Part shown: one piece after another, positions 24,356 through 33,307 of the stretch
How positions within the stretch are numbered: the first letter of the stretch is position 1
Layout of the letters: each line of letters opens with the position of its first letter
Source of the DNA: Mucilaginibacter flavidus
GTDB lineage: Bacteria; Bacteroidota; Bacteroidia; Sphingobacteriales; Sphingobacteriaceae
Assembly (NCBI RefSeq): GCF_024055575.1
Contig: NZ_JAMXOE010000002.1
Location: 682,001 to 746,000, forward strand
Direction of reading: 5' to 3'
Length of the DNA stretch: 64,000 bases
Position numbers and translations under genes: made by a program
Notes under the pieces: generated by a model
What the model saw: only the letters and a program-made list of their open reading frames with translations
Told to the model about the DNA's origin: nothing
Database searches by the model: none

Positions 24356-24865
24356 CTAAAACCAGCTCTTAAGCTCCCCCGTCATTTTATCCTGTTCGGG
24401 CAGCTCTGCTTTTCCGCATATCAATTCATCAATCTCCACAGCCATAGTAGCTGCGACACTTTCGTGTCTAATTAAATTGATGATCCAATTAGCACCGCAA
24501 AACCATAGAAACGCTGCTATGCCTACCCACCATGGCCCGGTATTTGCCAGTGCAAAAACGCCCATAACACCTGATAATATTGCTGCGCCGACAAATAGCT
24601 TACGCATCTTGATTTGATAATTTAACCACCAGCCATCATTTTTATAAATTAAGGTAAAAATACCATTGTCGACACTTCTGAATAATGATCCTCGCCAGGC
24701 AGATGTTGATCCTCGATATTTAACATGTTTTTCCTCTACAACTACGTTATCCGCCTTATCTTTTAATATAGATTTCTCAATAAAATTCAGTATTTGTTGT
24801 TGGTTGTCAGACGTTATTGTTGCCTTTAATGGTTTAGAGTAGGATACAGAAATAGGAAAGGCCAT
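24356..24865 (-). CDS. Putative membrane protein, function unknown
   Basis: I do not recognise this 169-residue protein. Its first 85 residues are soluble and mixed alpha/beta (PLKATITSDNQQQILNFIEK, then RGSLFRSVDNGIFTLIYK). Two hydrophobic segments follow at about 90-110 and 112-133 (VGIAAFLWFCGANWIINLI), and the C-terminus is again soluble and acidic. It is therefore likely an inner-membrane protein with cytoplasmic ends. It lies between the Czc operon and the two-component system on the same strand but 130 bases or more from each, so a link to metal resistance is only positional. Confidence 0.7.
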   Translation of the reverse strand: MAFPISVSYSKPLKATITSDNQQQILNFIEKSILKDKADNVVVEEKHVKYRGSTSAWRGSLFRSVDNGIFTLIYKNDGWWLNYQIKMRKLFVGAAILSGVMGVFALANTGPWWVGIAAFLWFCGANWIINLIRHESVAATMAVEIDELICGKAELPEQDKMTGELKSWF

Positions 24866-24999
24866 ATTGAAGAAAATTAATTAAAAATAGAAGAAAATTT
24901 TTGTATTTAATCGTCCGGTTCACAGTTAGAAAAGACACGCTACCATTGCGTGACACTGTGCTTTTTTTTGCCTTTAAAAACTAAACCACACTTCCTGTT

Positions 25000-26361
25000 C
25001 TACCCCCTCAAAAAGTCTACAGTCATGGTTGTGCCGGCTCCCTCGGTTGATTGAATGCTTAGCGAGCCATTAAATAGCTGAATAATCTTCTGAGTAACAT
25101 AGAGCCCTACCCCCGTACCAACAAAATTGCGCGCATTATGGCTGCGGTAAAACGATTTGATTACCTTATCAATATCTTCGTTTGGTATACCTATCCCCGA
25201 GTCGATGATTTGCATACTTATCAAATGCTCATCAGCATAAAAATTACAGGTCACCGTTTTCTGACCCGAAAACTTAAATGCATTGCCTATTAAATTATTC
25301 AGGGCAATAAACATCAGTTGGCGGTTAGCCGGTACGTTTAGCAAGGCTTCGTTTTCGGGCAGGCTCAGTATGTTTATTTTCAGCAGGCCCGGCCCGTATT
25401 TATTGGTCCAAAACTCGTGTACTTCCCAAAGCAACTCGTCCATGCGTACCGGCGTTAGTTCCGCGGTAGTATAATCCATGTCCACCTGGGCTAACTCCAT
25501 CAGCCCGGTCACGGTATCACGCAGCCGTTCCGATTCTTCTAAAACCAGTTGCAGTGTTTGTTTATTTGCTTCGGGGCCACGCTCCTTGTTCAATGCCAGC
25601 TCAACCTCACCAATTATGGTTGTTATGGGTGTTCGCAACTCGTGCGATGCATTGGTTACATAAGTTTTTTGCAGCTCAAAAGCATTTTCAAGATGGGCCA
25701 GCAGACGGTTAAAGTTGCGGGCAAGCTCGCTTATCTCATCTTTACCGTTGCCTTCATCAACCCTCATGTTCAGATTGGTGGCCTTCATCAGCTGCATTTG
25801 CTTTACCACATTATTTATTGGCGAAAGTGCCTTGGTAGCCAGCAACCGGCTTATAAAATACAGCAATGCCCCAACCACAACAAAAACAACTATCATGGTT
25901 TGCAACATATCCCGCAACCGCCGACTGCCCTCAATATCCCGCGCCGAAACCAATATCACGAAGTTGCCCTGGTTGTCTTTATAGTAAATTCCCACTACCT
26001 GGTTCTCTTTATCGCTGTATTGCAGATACTTGTGCCGCCTCACCGACTCGATGGTGGCGCGACCCCAGTGTTGTTTTTCATCGGTAATAAATGCGGCGGT
26101 GTTCCGGCTGTCGTACAGGCGTACCACTTCGCCCGGCAAGTTTTTAAGATACCGATTGCGCACCTTGCTTAGTGAGTCGGGTGTAATTTCATCGGCCTTA
26201 AGGTAAAGCTGGGCGGCCACGTTGGCACGGTCATTTAAATGACTAAAAAAATCGCTGCGGATATAGGAGTAAAATGACACATAGATAGCCGCCAGCACTA
26301 CCAGCAACACACCCGAGCCCAGTAGCGCAAAATACAGCGATAAACGGTTTTTTATTTTCAC
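25000..26361 (-). CDS. Sensor histidine kinase (CusS-like)
   Basis: The 453-residue inner-membrane kinase has two transmembrane helices (about residues 9-30 and 150-170) bracketing a periplasmic sensor domain, then HAMP (about 175-230), HisKA with NASHELRTPITTIIGEVELA, and an HATPase domain with NLIGNAFKFS, DSGIGIPNEDI and GTGVGLYVTQK. It begins with a GTG that follows the stop codon of the regulator gene after no gap, so the two are translationally coupled. Its place next to czcCBA suggests that it senses periplasmic divalent metal, as CusS/CzcS kinases do (inference). Confidence 0.9.
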   Translation of the reverse strand: MKIKNRLSLYFALLGSGVLLVVLAAIYVSFYSYIRSDFFSHLNDRANVAAQLYLKADEITPDSLSKVRNRYLKNLPGEVVRLYDSRNTAAFITDEKQHWGRATIESVRRHKYLQYSDKENQVVGIYYKDNQGNFVILVSARDIEGSRRLRDMLQTMIVVFVVVGALLYFISRLLATKALSPINNVVKQMQLMKATNLNMRVDEGNGKDEISELARNFNRLLAHLENAFELQKTYVTNASHELRTPITTIIGEVELALNKERGPEANKQTLQLVLEESERLRDTVTGLMELAQVDMDYTTAELTPVRMDELLWEVHEFWTNKYGPGLLKINILSLPENEALLNVPANRQLMFIALNNLIGNAFKFSGQKTVTCNFYADEHLISMQIIDSGIGIPNEDIDKVIKSFYRSHNARNFVGTGVGLYVTQKIIQLFNGSLSIQSTEGAGTTMTVDFLRG

Positions 26362-27042
26362 TTAATCCGGTTCTGTTTTAAATATGTAACCCTTGCCGAT
26401 AACCGTGTATATGTATTTACCGGTAAAGCCTTTTTCAATTTTATTGCGCAGGTAATTCATGTACACATCAACCACGTTAGTACCTGTATCGAAATCAATT
26501 CCCCAAACTTTGAAGGCAATAGTTTGTCGGGTTAATATTTTGTCGGGATTGCGCATCAGCAGTTCAAGCAACGCATATTCCTTTGTTGTCAGGGTGACTT
26601 TACGCCCTGCACGCTCAACTGTATTATTGTGCGTATTCAGACAGATCTCGCCCAAGACGATTGTACTATCTGGTTCAATATTTTTGCGGCGAAGCAGCGC
26701 TTCAATCCGGGCCAGCAACTCTTTAAAATGGAAGGGCTTAACCATGTAATCATCCGCCCCGGTATTCAGGCCTTTTACTTTATCGTCTATACTATCAAGA
26801 GCAGTCAGCATCAGTATCGGGGTTTCCTTATCCGTTTTGCGGATGTGCCTGCAAATTTCTATCCCGTTTAGATAAGGGAGCGTAATGTCGAGAATCAGCA
26901 GGTCGTACGGTTTGGCTGCGTATTGTTTAATAGCCTCGGCGCCATCGCGCACTAGGTCGACCTTATGGTTGTTTTCTTCGAGCGCTTTTTTTATAAAAGC
27001 GGCAACACGTTCCTCGTCTTCAACTAAAAAAATATGCGCCAT
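26362..27042 (-). CDS. OmpR-family response regulator (CusR-like)
   Basis: The 226-residue protein has a receiver domain (residues 1-115) with the acidic pair ED near 8-10, the phospho-acceptor Asp in YDLLILDITLP, the Thr/Ser in MLTALDS and the Lys in DDYMVKPF. A winged-helix OmpR domain follows, ending NVVDVYMNYLRNKIEKGF and YTVIGKGYIF. It resembles CusR/CzcR regulators of metal efflux operons. It is the first gene of a two-gene operon with the kinase and is preceded by a TAnnTTTG box at 27059-27066. Probable target: the czcCBA promoter (inference). Confidence 0.95.
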   Translation of the reverse strand: MAHIFLVEDEERVAAFIKKALEENNHKVDLVRDGAEAIKQYAAKPYDLLILDITLPYLNGIEICRHIRKTDKETPILMLTALDSIDDKVKGLNTGADDYMVKPFHFKELLARIEALLRRKNIEPDSTIVLGEICLNTHNNTVERAGRKVTLTTKEYALLELLMRNPDKILTRQTIAFKVWGIDFDTGTNVVDVYMNYLRNKIEKGFTGKYIYTVIGKGYIFKTEPD

Positions 27043-27058
27043 GGGGTATTGGTTGGGA

Positions 27059-27066
27059 CAAATATA
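27059..27066 (-). promoter_or_regulatory. Candidate -7 box of the two-component operon
   Basis: On the minus strand the sequence reads TATATTTG, matching TAnnTTTG, about 17 bases upstream of the regulator start codon. A TTT rather than TTG stands 19 bases further upstream, so the -33 part is imperfect. Confidence 0.4.
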
Positions 27067-27142
27067 AACTAAGATTTATTGGATTAAAGGATTATTGGAT
27101 TTCCGGAAGAACGGCGCTTTTAAAAACAAACGCGGCTTTCTC

Positions 27143-27171
27143 ATAGCGATGGGTTTTAAACCCATCGCTAT
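27143..27171. repeat. Perfect 29-bp palindrome
   Basis: ATAGCGATGGGTTT and its reverse complement AAACCCATCGCTAT flank a single central T. A partly decayed relative lies near 24252. Palindromes of this sequence are a scattered repeat type in this group of bacteria; here it lies between the two-component operon and the DoxX gene. Confidence 0.8.
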
Positions 27172-27228
27172 AATGGAATTTTCCCGTCAAATAATTTTCT
27201 ATATTTAAAATCTAAATCATCCATTTTC

Positions 27229-27648
27229 ATGAACGATAAAACGTCACGGGCTGCGGCCATATTATTCATAAGAGCATTATTGGGTATAATTTTCTTTATG
27301 CAGGGTTATGGTAAAATATTTAAGTTCGGCGTACCTAAGCTGTATAACATGTTTTTTAAGAATTTCGAAAAAACTTTCCTGCCCAAGTGGCTCGTTTGGG
27401 GGACCGCTTATTATACCACTTATGTTGAATTTATTTGTGGCCTCTTGCTTATCATCGGTCTTTTCAGGCAATGGACATTGTACCTGCTGGCGCTCGATTT
27501 ATTGATCGTTTCTTTTGGTCACGGCCTTTTAGAGCCTATCTGGGATTTATCGCATGTAATGCCGCGGGCGGTATTATTAATAGCGGCATTAATTATACCG
27601 AAAGAATGGGATAAATGGAATGTTGATGAAATTCTCTTTAAAAAGTAG
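27229..27648 (+). CDS. DoxX-family membrane protein
   Basis: The 139-residue protein has four hydrophobic helices and the DoxX-typical GIIFFMQGYGKIFKFG after the first, then YTTYVEFICGLLLIIGLFRQ. The family is found in quinone-linked or stress-related membrane functions, without a firm biochemical role. It is monocistronic, and its stop codon overlaps the left arm of the inverted repeat at 27645-27743, which may act as its terminator. Confidence 0.85.
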   Translation: MNDKTSRAAAILFIRALLGIIFFMQGYGKIFKFGVPKLYNMFFKNFEKTFLPKWLVWGTAYYTTYVEFICGLLLIIGLFRQWTLYLLALDLLIVSFGHGLLEPIWDLSHVMPRAVLLIAALIIPKEWDKWNVDEILFKK

Positions 27649-27743
27649 AGACGCAATATTTTGCGTCCCGAAACGATATCGTTTTTAGGACGCGTCTCGC
27701 AAACAAAGTCAGGGTTCCGAGACGCAAAATATTGCGTCTCTAC
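27645..27743. repeat. MITE-like element with 23-bp perfect inverted ends
   Basis: The arms at 27645-27667 and 27721-27743 are perfect reverse complements of 23 bases, beginning GTAGAGACGCAATATTTTGC. The inside (about 53 bases) contains CGTCCCGAAACGATATCG and no gene. The ends also read as hairpins, since GACGCAA-TATT-TTGCGTC is self-complementary. It lies between convergent genes, where it could end transcription both ways. Confidence 0.85.
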
Positions 27744-27752
27744 AAAAAAGGT

Positions 27753-28757
27753 TTATAACAACTTCCGTTTGCCTATGCCTTTGCCAAAACGATAGCCCAG
27801 GGTAACTTCGTGGGTAGCAAGGTTAAAGCCGCCAAGGTTACTTGTGGTGGTAAATTGGTAACTGTAGCCTATGTGCACCTGGTCGAGGTTAATGGATAGC
27901 AAGCCAGCTGCCTGGTTTGCGTTAACCCGGTAGTTGGCGCCAAGGCCAAGGGTTTCTTTGATAAAAATCACGCCCGAAACATCAGCTACGGCTTTTATTC
28001 CTTTAGCATAAGACACCAATATTGACGGCCGGAATTTAAAATCTTCCGCCATTTCAGTTATCAAAGCGCCGCTTAAATAATAGTGGCTCTTTAAGTTATT
28101 GGCATTTTGTATGGAAGCTGTTCCAAGGTTGGTAATGGTAAGTTCGGGTGCCGATATACCAAAATAATACCAGTCGGAAAAATAGAGCACGCCGAAGCCT
28201 ATATTGGGCCGGGTTTCCCTCACGTCATCACGAAACGAAGGGTCATCCGGTCCAACAGAAGAATAATTCGCAACGTAGTTTCGCACACCTGCATTTAATG
28301 ATACTGCCAGGTAATTATTTTCTCCCAATTGTATGGCTTTGGCAAAATATAAGTTAGCCTCGGTTTGGTGCTCAACAAAAAACTGGTCGTTAAACACAAT
28401 CAGCCCCGCCGAACCTTCAATGGATTGGATCGGCACGTTGGCGTTAACCAGAAAGGTTGTTGGTGCACCATCGATCCCCACCCACTGTTTGCGGGCCATC
28501 GTATTTATAGAGTTCGCCTGGTCGAGCAACGAATAGGCCGGGTTTAGGGGAGTAAGGTTGTCCATATACTGGGTAAAGTTGAAAGACTGGCTTTGCGCCA
28601 ATGCTTCCTTTTTTACTCCGAATGTTATTAATAATAACAGTACCAGTAATCCCTTTAGTCTTGATTTTCTATTGGTTGTAAATTTCAATTTAGGTTGTGT
28701 TTTGGCATTAAAATTCCAGCACAATATAACCAGTTTTATTTTTAATTCCATCACCAT
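27753..28757 (-). CDS. PorP/SprF-family type IX secretion protein
   Basis: The mature protein starts with FNFTQYMDNLTPLNPAYSLL and continues with QWVGIDGAPTTFLVNANVPI, the hallmark of PorP/SprF outer-membrane barrel proteins of the type IX secretion and gliding machinery. About 300 residues follow in alternating beta strands. The frame opens at 28757, but a TTG at 28688 would give a compact signal peptide (RLKGLLVLLLLITFG ending in ALAQ) and is a likelier start. Such genes usually accompany a large adhesin or a Cyt/T9SS substrate; none is adjacent here. Confidence 0.9.
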   Translation of the reverse strand: MVMELKIKLVILCWNFNAKTQPKLKFTTNRKSRLKGLLVLLLLITFGVKKEALAQSQSFNFTQYMDNLTPLNPAYSLLDQANSINTMARKQWVGIDGAPTTFLVNANVPIQSIEGSAGLIVFNDQFFVEHQTEANLYFAKAIQLGENNYLAVSLNAGVRNYVANYSSVGPDDPSFRDDVRETRPNIGFGVLYFSDWYYFGISAPELTITNLGTASIQNANNLKSHYYLSGALITEMAEDFKFRPSILVSYAKGIKAVADVSGVIFIKETLGLGANYRVNANQAAGLLSINLDQVHIGYSYQFTTTSNLGGFNLATHEVTLGYRFGKGIGKRKLL

Positions 28758-28875
28758 ATTTTTATTCAGGCCAATAAAAATAATGTATTTAGTTAACAGC
28801 CAAGCATTTTCGCCCGATTAAATGTAAATATTCCTGAAAGCTTTTTTACCCCCCCCACCGTTTCCAGTGAATTGA

Positions 28876-29049
28876 GCAACCTACAACCCGCCCAAAGATG
28901 TTAAAATGGGCGACCACCCGGTGATGTGGACCAACGAGCACATGAAGGCGAAAAACATTTACATAGCGATGGGCCATTTCCCGCAATTATTTGAAGATGC
29001 TAATTACACTAAACTGGTAAGGAATGCGATATTTTGCGCGGTGAAGTAA
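28876..29049 (+). pseudogene. C-terminal remnant of a ThuA-like protein
   Basis: From about 28876 the plus strand reads without a start codon as NPPKDVKMGDHPVMWTNEHM and continues AKNIYIAMGHFPQLF to a TAA at 29047-29049. This matches the C-terminal end of ThuA-domain (trehalose-utilisation type) proteins, which occur in Bacteroidota glycan loci. The upstream 180 residues are absent and a stop at 28873 closes the frame. It is therefore a relic. Confidence 0.7.
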
Positions 29050-29074
29050 CGGTTGACTGACACAATAAAAAAAA

Positions 29075-29152
29075 TGTCATTGCGAGCGAGGAACGAGCGC
29101 GGCAATCGCGAACCTTGCAGGGCGGACTTGTATAGTTCGCGGTTGCTTCGTT
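29075..29152. repeat. Imperfect inverted repeat with TGTCATTGCG end
   Basis: The element runs TGTCATTGCGAGCGAGGAAC ... GCGGTTGCTTCGTT. A second copy at 52637-52726 is about 80 percent alike and has a fuller right end (CTCCTATGACA). The ends are inverted to each other (CAATCGCGAAC against GTTCGCGGTTG). It interrupts the antitoxin-like frame at 29156-29293. Confidence 0.75.
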
Positions 29153-29155
29153 ACA

Positions 29156-29293
29156 ATCCATTGCCTTAATGGTTTCGGCGTTAGGTGTATTTTCTTTTTT
29201 TACCTTAACAGATATGCCCAATTCATTTAGAAATTGCTTTACCAAATGACTCTTACTGTCTGGTACTTTTATCTCGAGAATCTGCATACACAA
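29156..29293 (-). pseudogene. Antitoxin-like ORF cut by a repeat element
   Basis: The first 46 residues on the minus strand read MQILEIKVPDSKSHLVKQFL, then VKKENTPNAETIKAMD. This resembles the N-terminal part of small type II antitoxins common in Bacteroidota, in which PNAETIKAM is followed by a helix that wraps the toxin. From about 29155 the frame runs into the TGTCATTGCG repeat and loses any family likeness, so the gene lacks its proper C-terminus. No toxin gene is adjacent. The antitoxin reading is a resemblance, not a proven assignment. Confidence 0.5.
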
Positions 29294-29601
29294 AAATAAT
29301 ATTTATTTGGCGAATAAAACAGACTTACTATACCGTCATCTTCAAAATCTCATTCGGGCGAATGAGGTTCATGCCCTCATAAATCCATGATAACCGGCGC
29401 CCTGCAAAACACGCTTTGGGTTTAAATAAAACAATATTACCGTACATCAAACAGTTTAAACTATTATGTGTTGCTTAATCAGGAATAGATTATCGTATTC
29501 AACCTTTTCCTTATAAAATAGTTATACCTTTAGCTTTATTCAGATAGCTAATCCGTCCTTTCTGCTTTTTATCTGCTTATATCTCCTGTAATTTATTTAT
29601 T

Positions 29602-32600
29602 ATGCCGTTACCAGATTCTGCCCATCACGATACTGTACCATCAGAAAATCAATTTCCTGTGGTTGGGATAGGTGCATCGGCAGGAGGTGTAGAGGCATTT
29701 AAACTTTTTTTAAAGTCGGTACCGCCAGACTCGGGGATGGCATATGTGTTTGTACAGCACCTGCACCCGGGATACGAGAGTTATTTACCCGAAATTTTTC
29801 AAAAGGTCACAAAACTCCCTGTACAGTTAATAGCCGACAATATTCATTTGGAGCCCAACCACGTTTATATTATCCCACCAGGAAATATCCTTACCGCCAC
29901 AGATGGTGTATTAAAGCTCGACCCGATAAAAAATAAAAAAGTTAAAACTATCGACGTTTTCTTTTCGTCATTGGCGGTGGTACATCAAAGTTTTGCCGTT
30001 GGCGTGGTATTATCGGGCGCGTTAAATGATGGCACCCAGGGGTTGCAGGTAATTAAATCACACGGCGGAATAACATTTGCTCAAAACGAGGACGCTACGT
30101 TTGATAGCATGCCAAAAAGCGCTATCCGATCTGGTGCGGTTGATTTTATTTTGCCGGCAGAGCAAATTATTGCAAAACTGATATCCATCAATCATCCTTT
30201 TCGCACAAGCTACACCCCGGCAGAAGTTAAAGAAAATGAGCCTGAACAGGATGAGGAGATTTTTAGGCAGTTGCTTACCGTTTTACGCGTAAGGCGTGGG
30301 GTTGATTTTACCAACTATAAACAAAATACCATAAAGCGGCGCATTGTGCGCCGTATGGCGCTGAATAAAATTGAGAAACCTAAGGACTATTTAGTTTTTC
30401 TGAGAGAAAATAAAGCCGAGCAGGATGCATTATACAATGACATGCTGATATCCGTGACTGATTTTTTCCGCGACCCGCATAGCTTTGAGTTATTATGTAA
30501 CAATATTTTCCCGGGCATTCTGCTTCACAAAGCGTCCGATGAACCACTAAGGATATGGATTGCAGGCTGTGCCACCGGCGAAGAGGCCTATTCATTTGCA
30601 ATATGCCTGCAGGAGTTTTTGGGCGATAAAATAGCTACCCGTAAAATCCAGATTTTTGCTACCGATGTTTCTGAAACAGCGATTGCCAGGGCCAGGACAG
30701 GCATTTACCGGCAGAGTGAACTTGCCGGCCTTTCATCGTTCCAGGTGCAGCAATTTTTTAATAAGCTTGACGGCAGCTACCAGGTGAATAAATCAATAAG
30801 GGATATGTGCGTTTTTGCGCATCATAATTTGTTGAAAGACCCCCCATTTTCAAAAATTGATTTGGTGAGTTGCCGCAACGTAATGATATACCTTGAGCCG
30901 GTGCTGCAAAAAAGGGCGTTAAATACCTTTCATTATGCATTAAACGAACGCGGCTATTTAATGCTTGGTAAGTCAGAAACCATTGGATCGAGTACCGACT
31001 TGTTTGCACCTGTTGATAAACACCAAAAAATTTATCAATCGAAAGGTCCGCACGGTAAATATAGGAATGTAACGTCCGAAAAAAGTGAGCAAACGTTAAA
31101 AGACATTGACCAGGTAACGCCCGAAGCAAATAACGAGCGGGACATTAATAAAGTTGCCGACGCCATACTGCTATCAAAGTATACACCGGCCGGTGTTATG
31201 GTTGACCAGTTGTTTGATATTATCCAGTTTCGCGGCAAAACAGATGCCTGGCTGGCAGTATCGCAGGGAAAACCGAGCTTTAACTTACTTAAAATGGCGC
31301 GCGAAGGCCTTTCTTTCGAATTACGGAACCTGCTGCACATGGCTAAAACCAAGCAAACAATTGTACGGAAAGAAGGTATTTCATTTAGAGTAGATAATGA
31401 GTCGCAGTATGTTAATATTGAGGTAATACCCCTATCGGATACAGAGGAGGCTTTCTACCTGGTGCTTTTTCAAAATAGTATCCTTTCAGCAACTTTATCC
31501 TCGGGCGAGAACTCAACATCGTCCAAGCATGCGCAGGAAAATATAAACGCCTGGGTGCAGCGCATTGACCAATTGGAAAAAGAGCTATCCCAAACCCGCG
31601 AAGATATGCGGAACATAACTGAAGTGCAGGAAGCCGCCAACGAGGAATTGCAAAGCGCTAACGAAGAACTGCTATCAGGCAGCGAAGAGCTTCGTAGCCT
31701 GAACGAAGAACTCGAAACATCAACGGAGGAACTGCAAAGCACCAACGAGGAAATAACTATAGTAAATAACGAACTGCTCGACCGTAACGACCAGCTCAAC
31801 AACTCCAGGAAATACACCGAAGAGATTTTTAATACCATACACGACCCATTGGTTATATTGGATAAGGATTTAGTGGTATTGCGTGCAACCGATGGATTCT
31901 ACAACATGTTCAGGGTAAATGAAGAGGATACGGAGGGCAATTTTGTCTATGACCTTGGTAATAAACAATGGAATATACCGAAATTGCGGCATCAGTTAGA
32001 CGTAGTGTTGCCGCAGCAAGGCTTTTTTAAAGCCTTTGAGGTGGACCATGTTTTTAAAACGATTGGCCGCCGTATAATGCAGCTAACCGCACGGCAGTTT
32101 GATACCTATACCAACGAAAAGCTCACCCTGCTTGCAATCCACGACATAACCGACAAAAGAAAAGTTGAAGAAGGCCTGGCCGAAGCCGAACGTCTGCTTG
32201 CCGAAAACAAGGAGAGGCTGCATTTTGCCATCGAATCTGCAGGGATTGGCGCCTGGGACTTTAACCCACTAACAAGGGAGTTGATTTGGGATAACCGGAA
32301 CAAGGAACTGTTCGGCCTGGCACCGAATGATACTGTTGGTTTTGATATTTTTTTAAACTTGGTACATCCCGACGATAGGGACGATGTTAACGATGCCATA
32401 AAAAAGGCTTTAAAGGGCGTAAACGGCGGTGAGTTTAATATTGAATACCGCGCAATTGGCAAAAGCGACCAAAAGCTGCGCTGGATAAAATCAAAGGGCA
32501 AAGCGTATTTTGATAAAGACAACAAGGCTACACGTTTTATAGGAACAGTTTTAGATATTTCGATGGAGAAGGACCTGGAGGAAAATACGAAGGAAATGCT

Positions 32601-33264
32601 CCGGAAAAAAGATGAGTTTATTAGTATTGCCAGCCATGAGCTAAAAACACCGATAACCAGTTTAAAGGCATCGTTGCAACTGATGGAGCGGATGAAAAAC
32701 AATCCATCACCAATGATGCCCCGCTTCCTGGACCAGGCCACCCGCAGTATGGAGCGGATTACCCGCCTTATTGATGAACTGCTGAATGTGAACAGTATGA
32801 ACGAGGGCCAGTTGCGGTTAAACAAAGCATCATTTGTTGTTGCCAGCATGCTCGACCAATGCTGTAGCCACGTGCGAGCAGGCGGCGGGCACGAATTGGT
32901 TGTGCAGGGTGATGAAACGCTCGAGGTAAACGCCGACGAAGACAGGATTGAGCAGGTGGTAGTTAACCTGGTTAACAACGCGGTTAAATATGCACCTGAT
33001 TGCAAGAAAATATATTTGATTATTGAAAAAGAGGACAACATGGTGAAAGTATCGGTACGGGATACCGGTGCCGGCATACCGCATGACAAAGTGCCCCATT
33101 TGTTCGACCGCTATTACCGGGCCGACTACGGTGGAGGCCATTATTCAGGCATGGGCCTCGGTCTTTATATCTGCTCTGAAATCATCAAACGCCATGGTGG
33201 CACCATTGGCGTTGACAGCGAAATAGGGTTGGGCTCAACGTTTTGGTTTACGCTGCCTTTGTAG
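29602..33264 (+). CDS. CheB-CheR-PAS-histidine kinase hybrid
   Basis: This 1220-residue cytoplasmic protein joins four functions. Residues about 20-195 are a CheB methylesterase (VVGIGASAGGVEAFKLFL with the active Ser, VQHLHPGYESYLPEIF, and SGALNDGTQGLQVIKSHGG). About 215-480 are a CheR methyltransferase (VTDFFRDPHSFELL; WIAGCATGEEAYSFAI for S-adenosylmethionine). A Glu/Leu-rich coiled coil (about 655-735) is followed by two PAS domains (about 745-985). The C-terminus is a HisKA/HATPase kinase (ASHELKTPITSLKASLQL, NLVNNAVKYA, GMGLGLYICSEI). No CheB receiver and no receptor gene are present, so the target of the methyl reactions is unclear. It is monocistronic. Confidence 0.95.
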   Translation: MPLPDSAHHDTVPSENQFPVVGIGASAGGVEAFKLFLKSVPPDSGMAYVFVQHLHPGYESYLPEIFQKVTKLPVQLIADNIHLEPNHVYIIPPGNILTATDGVLKLDPIKNKKVKTIDVFFSSLAVVHQSFAVGVVLSGALNDGTQGLQVIKSHGGITFAQNEDATFDSMPKSAIRSGAVDFILPAEQIIAKLISINHPFRTSYTPAEVKENEPEQDEEIFRQLLTVLRVRRGVDFTNYKQNTIKRRIVRRMALNKIEKPKDYLVFLRENKAEQDALYNDMLISVTDFFRDPHSFELLCNNIFPGILLHKASDEPLRIWIAGCATGEEAYSFAICLQEFLGDKIATRKIQIFATDVSETAIARARTGIYRQSELAGLSSFQVQQFFNKLDGSYQVNKSIRDMCVFAHHNLLKDPPFSKIDLVSCRNVMIYLEPVLQKRALNTFHYALNERGYLMLGKSETIGSSTDLFAPVDKHQKIYQSKGPHGKYRNVTSEKSEQTLKDIDQVTPEANNERDINKVADAILLSKYTPAGVMVDQLFDIIQFRGKTDAWLAVSQGKPSFNLLKMAREGLSFELRNLLHMAKTKQTIVRKEGISFRVDNESQYVNIEVIPLSDTEEAFYLVLFQNSILSATLSSGENSTSSKHAQENINAWVQRIDQLEKELSQTREDMRNITEVQEAANEELQSANEELLSGSEELRSLNEELETSTEELQSTNEEITIVNNELLDRNDQLNNSRKYTEEIFNTIHDPLVILDKDLVVLRATDGFYNMFRVNEEDTEGNFVYDLGNKQWNIPKLRHQLDVVLPQQGFFKAFEVDHVFKTIGRRIMQLTARQFDTYTNEKLTLLAIHDITDKRKVEEGLAEAERLLAENKERLHFAIESAGIGAWDFNPLTRELIWDNRNKELFGLAPNDTVGFDIFLNLVHPDDRDDVNDAIKKALKGVNGGEFNIEYRAIGKSDQKLRWIKSKGKAYFDKDNKATRFIGTVLDISMEKDLEENTKEMLRKKDEFISIASHELKTPITSLKASLQLMERMKNNPSPMMPRFLDQATRSMERITRLIDELLNVNSMNEGQLRLNKASFVVASMLDQCCSHVRAGGGHELVVQGDETLEVNADEDRIEQVVVNLVNNAVKYAPDCKKIYLIIEKEDNMVKVSVRDTGAGIPHDKVPHLFDRYYRADYGGGHYSGMGLGLYICSEIIKRHGGTIGVDSEIGLGSTFWFTLPL

Positions 33265-33307
33265 TCTGAACCACTCCTCACCTTCGCGTCATTGACGGCA
33301 GGGTGTT

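Noticed and set aside
25549..26172. 207-codon plus-strand frame
   Set aside because: It lies wholly antisense to the sensor kinase, whose domains are clear, and has no family likeness.
32106..33089. 327-codon minus-strand frame
   Set aside because: It is antisense to the kinase part of the CheB-CheR hybrid and has the serine-rich character of a shadow frame.
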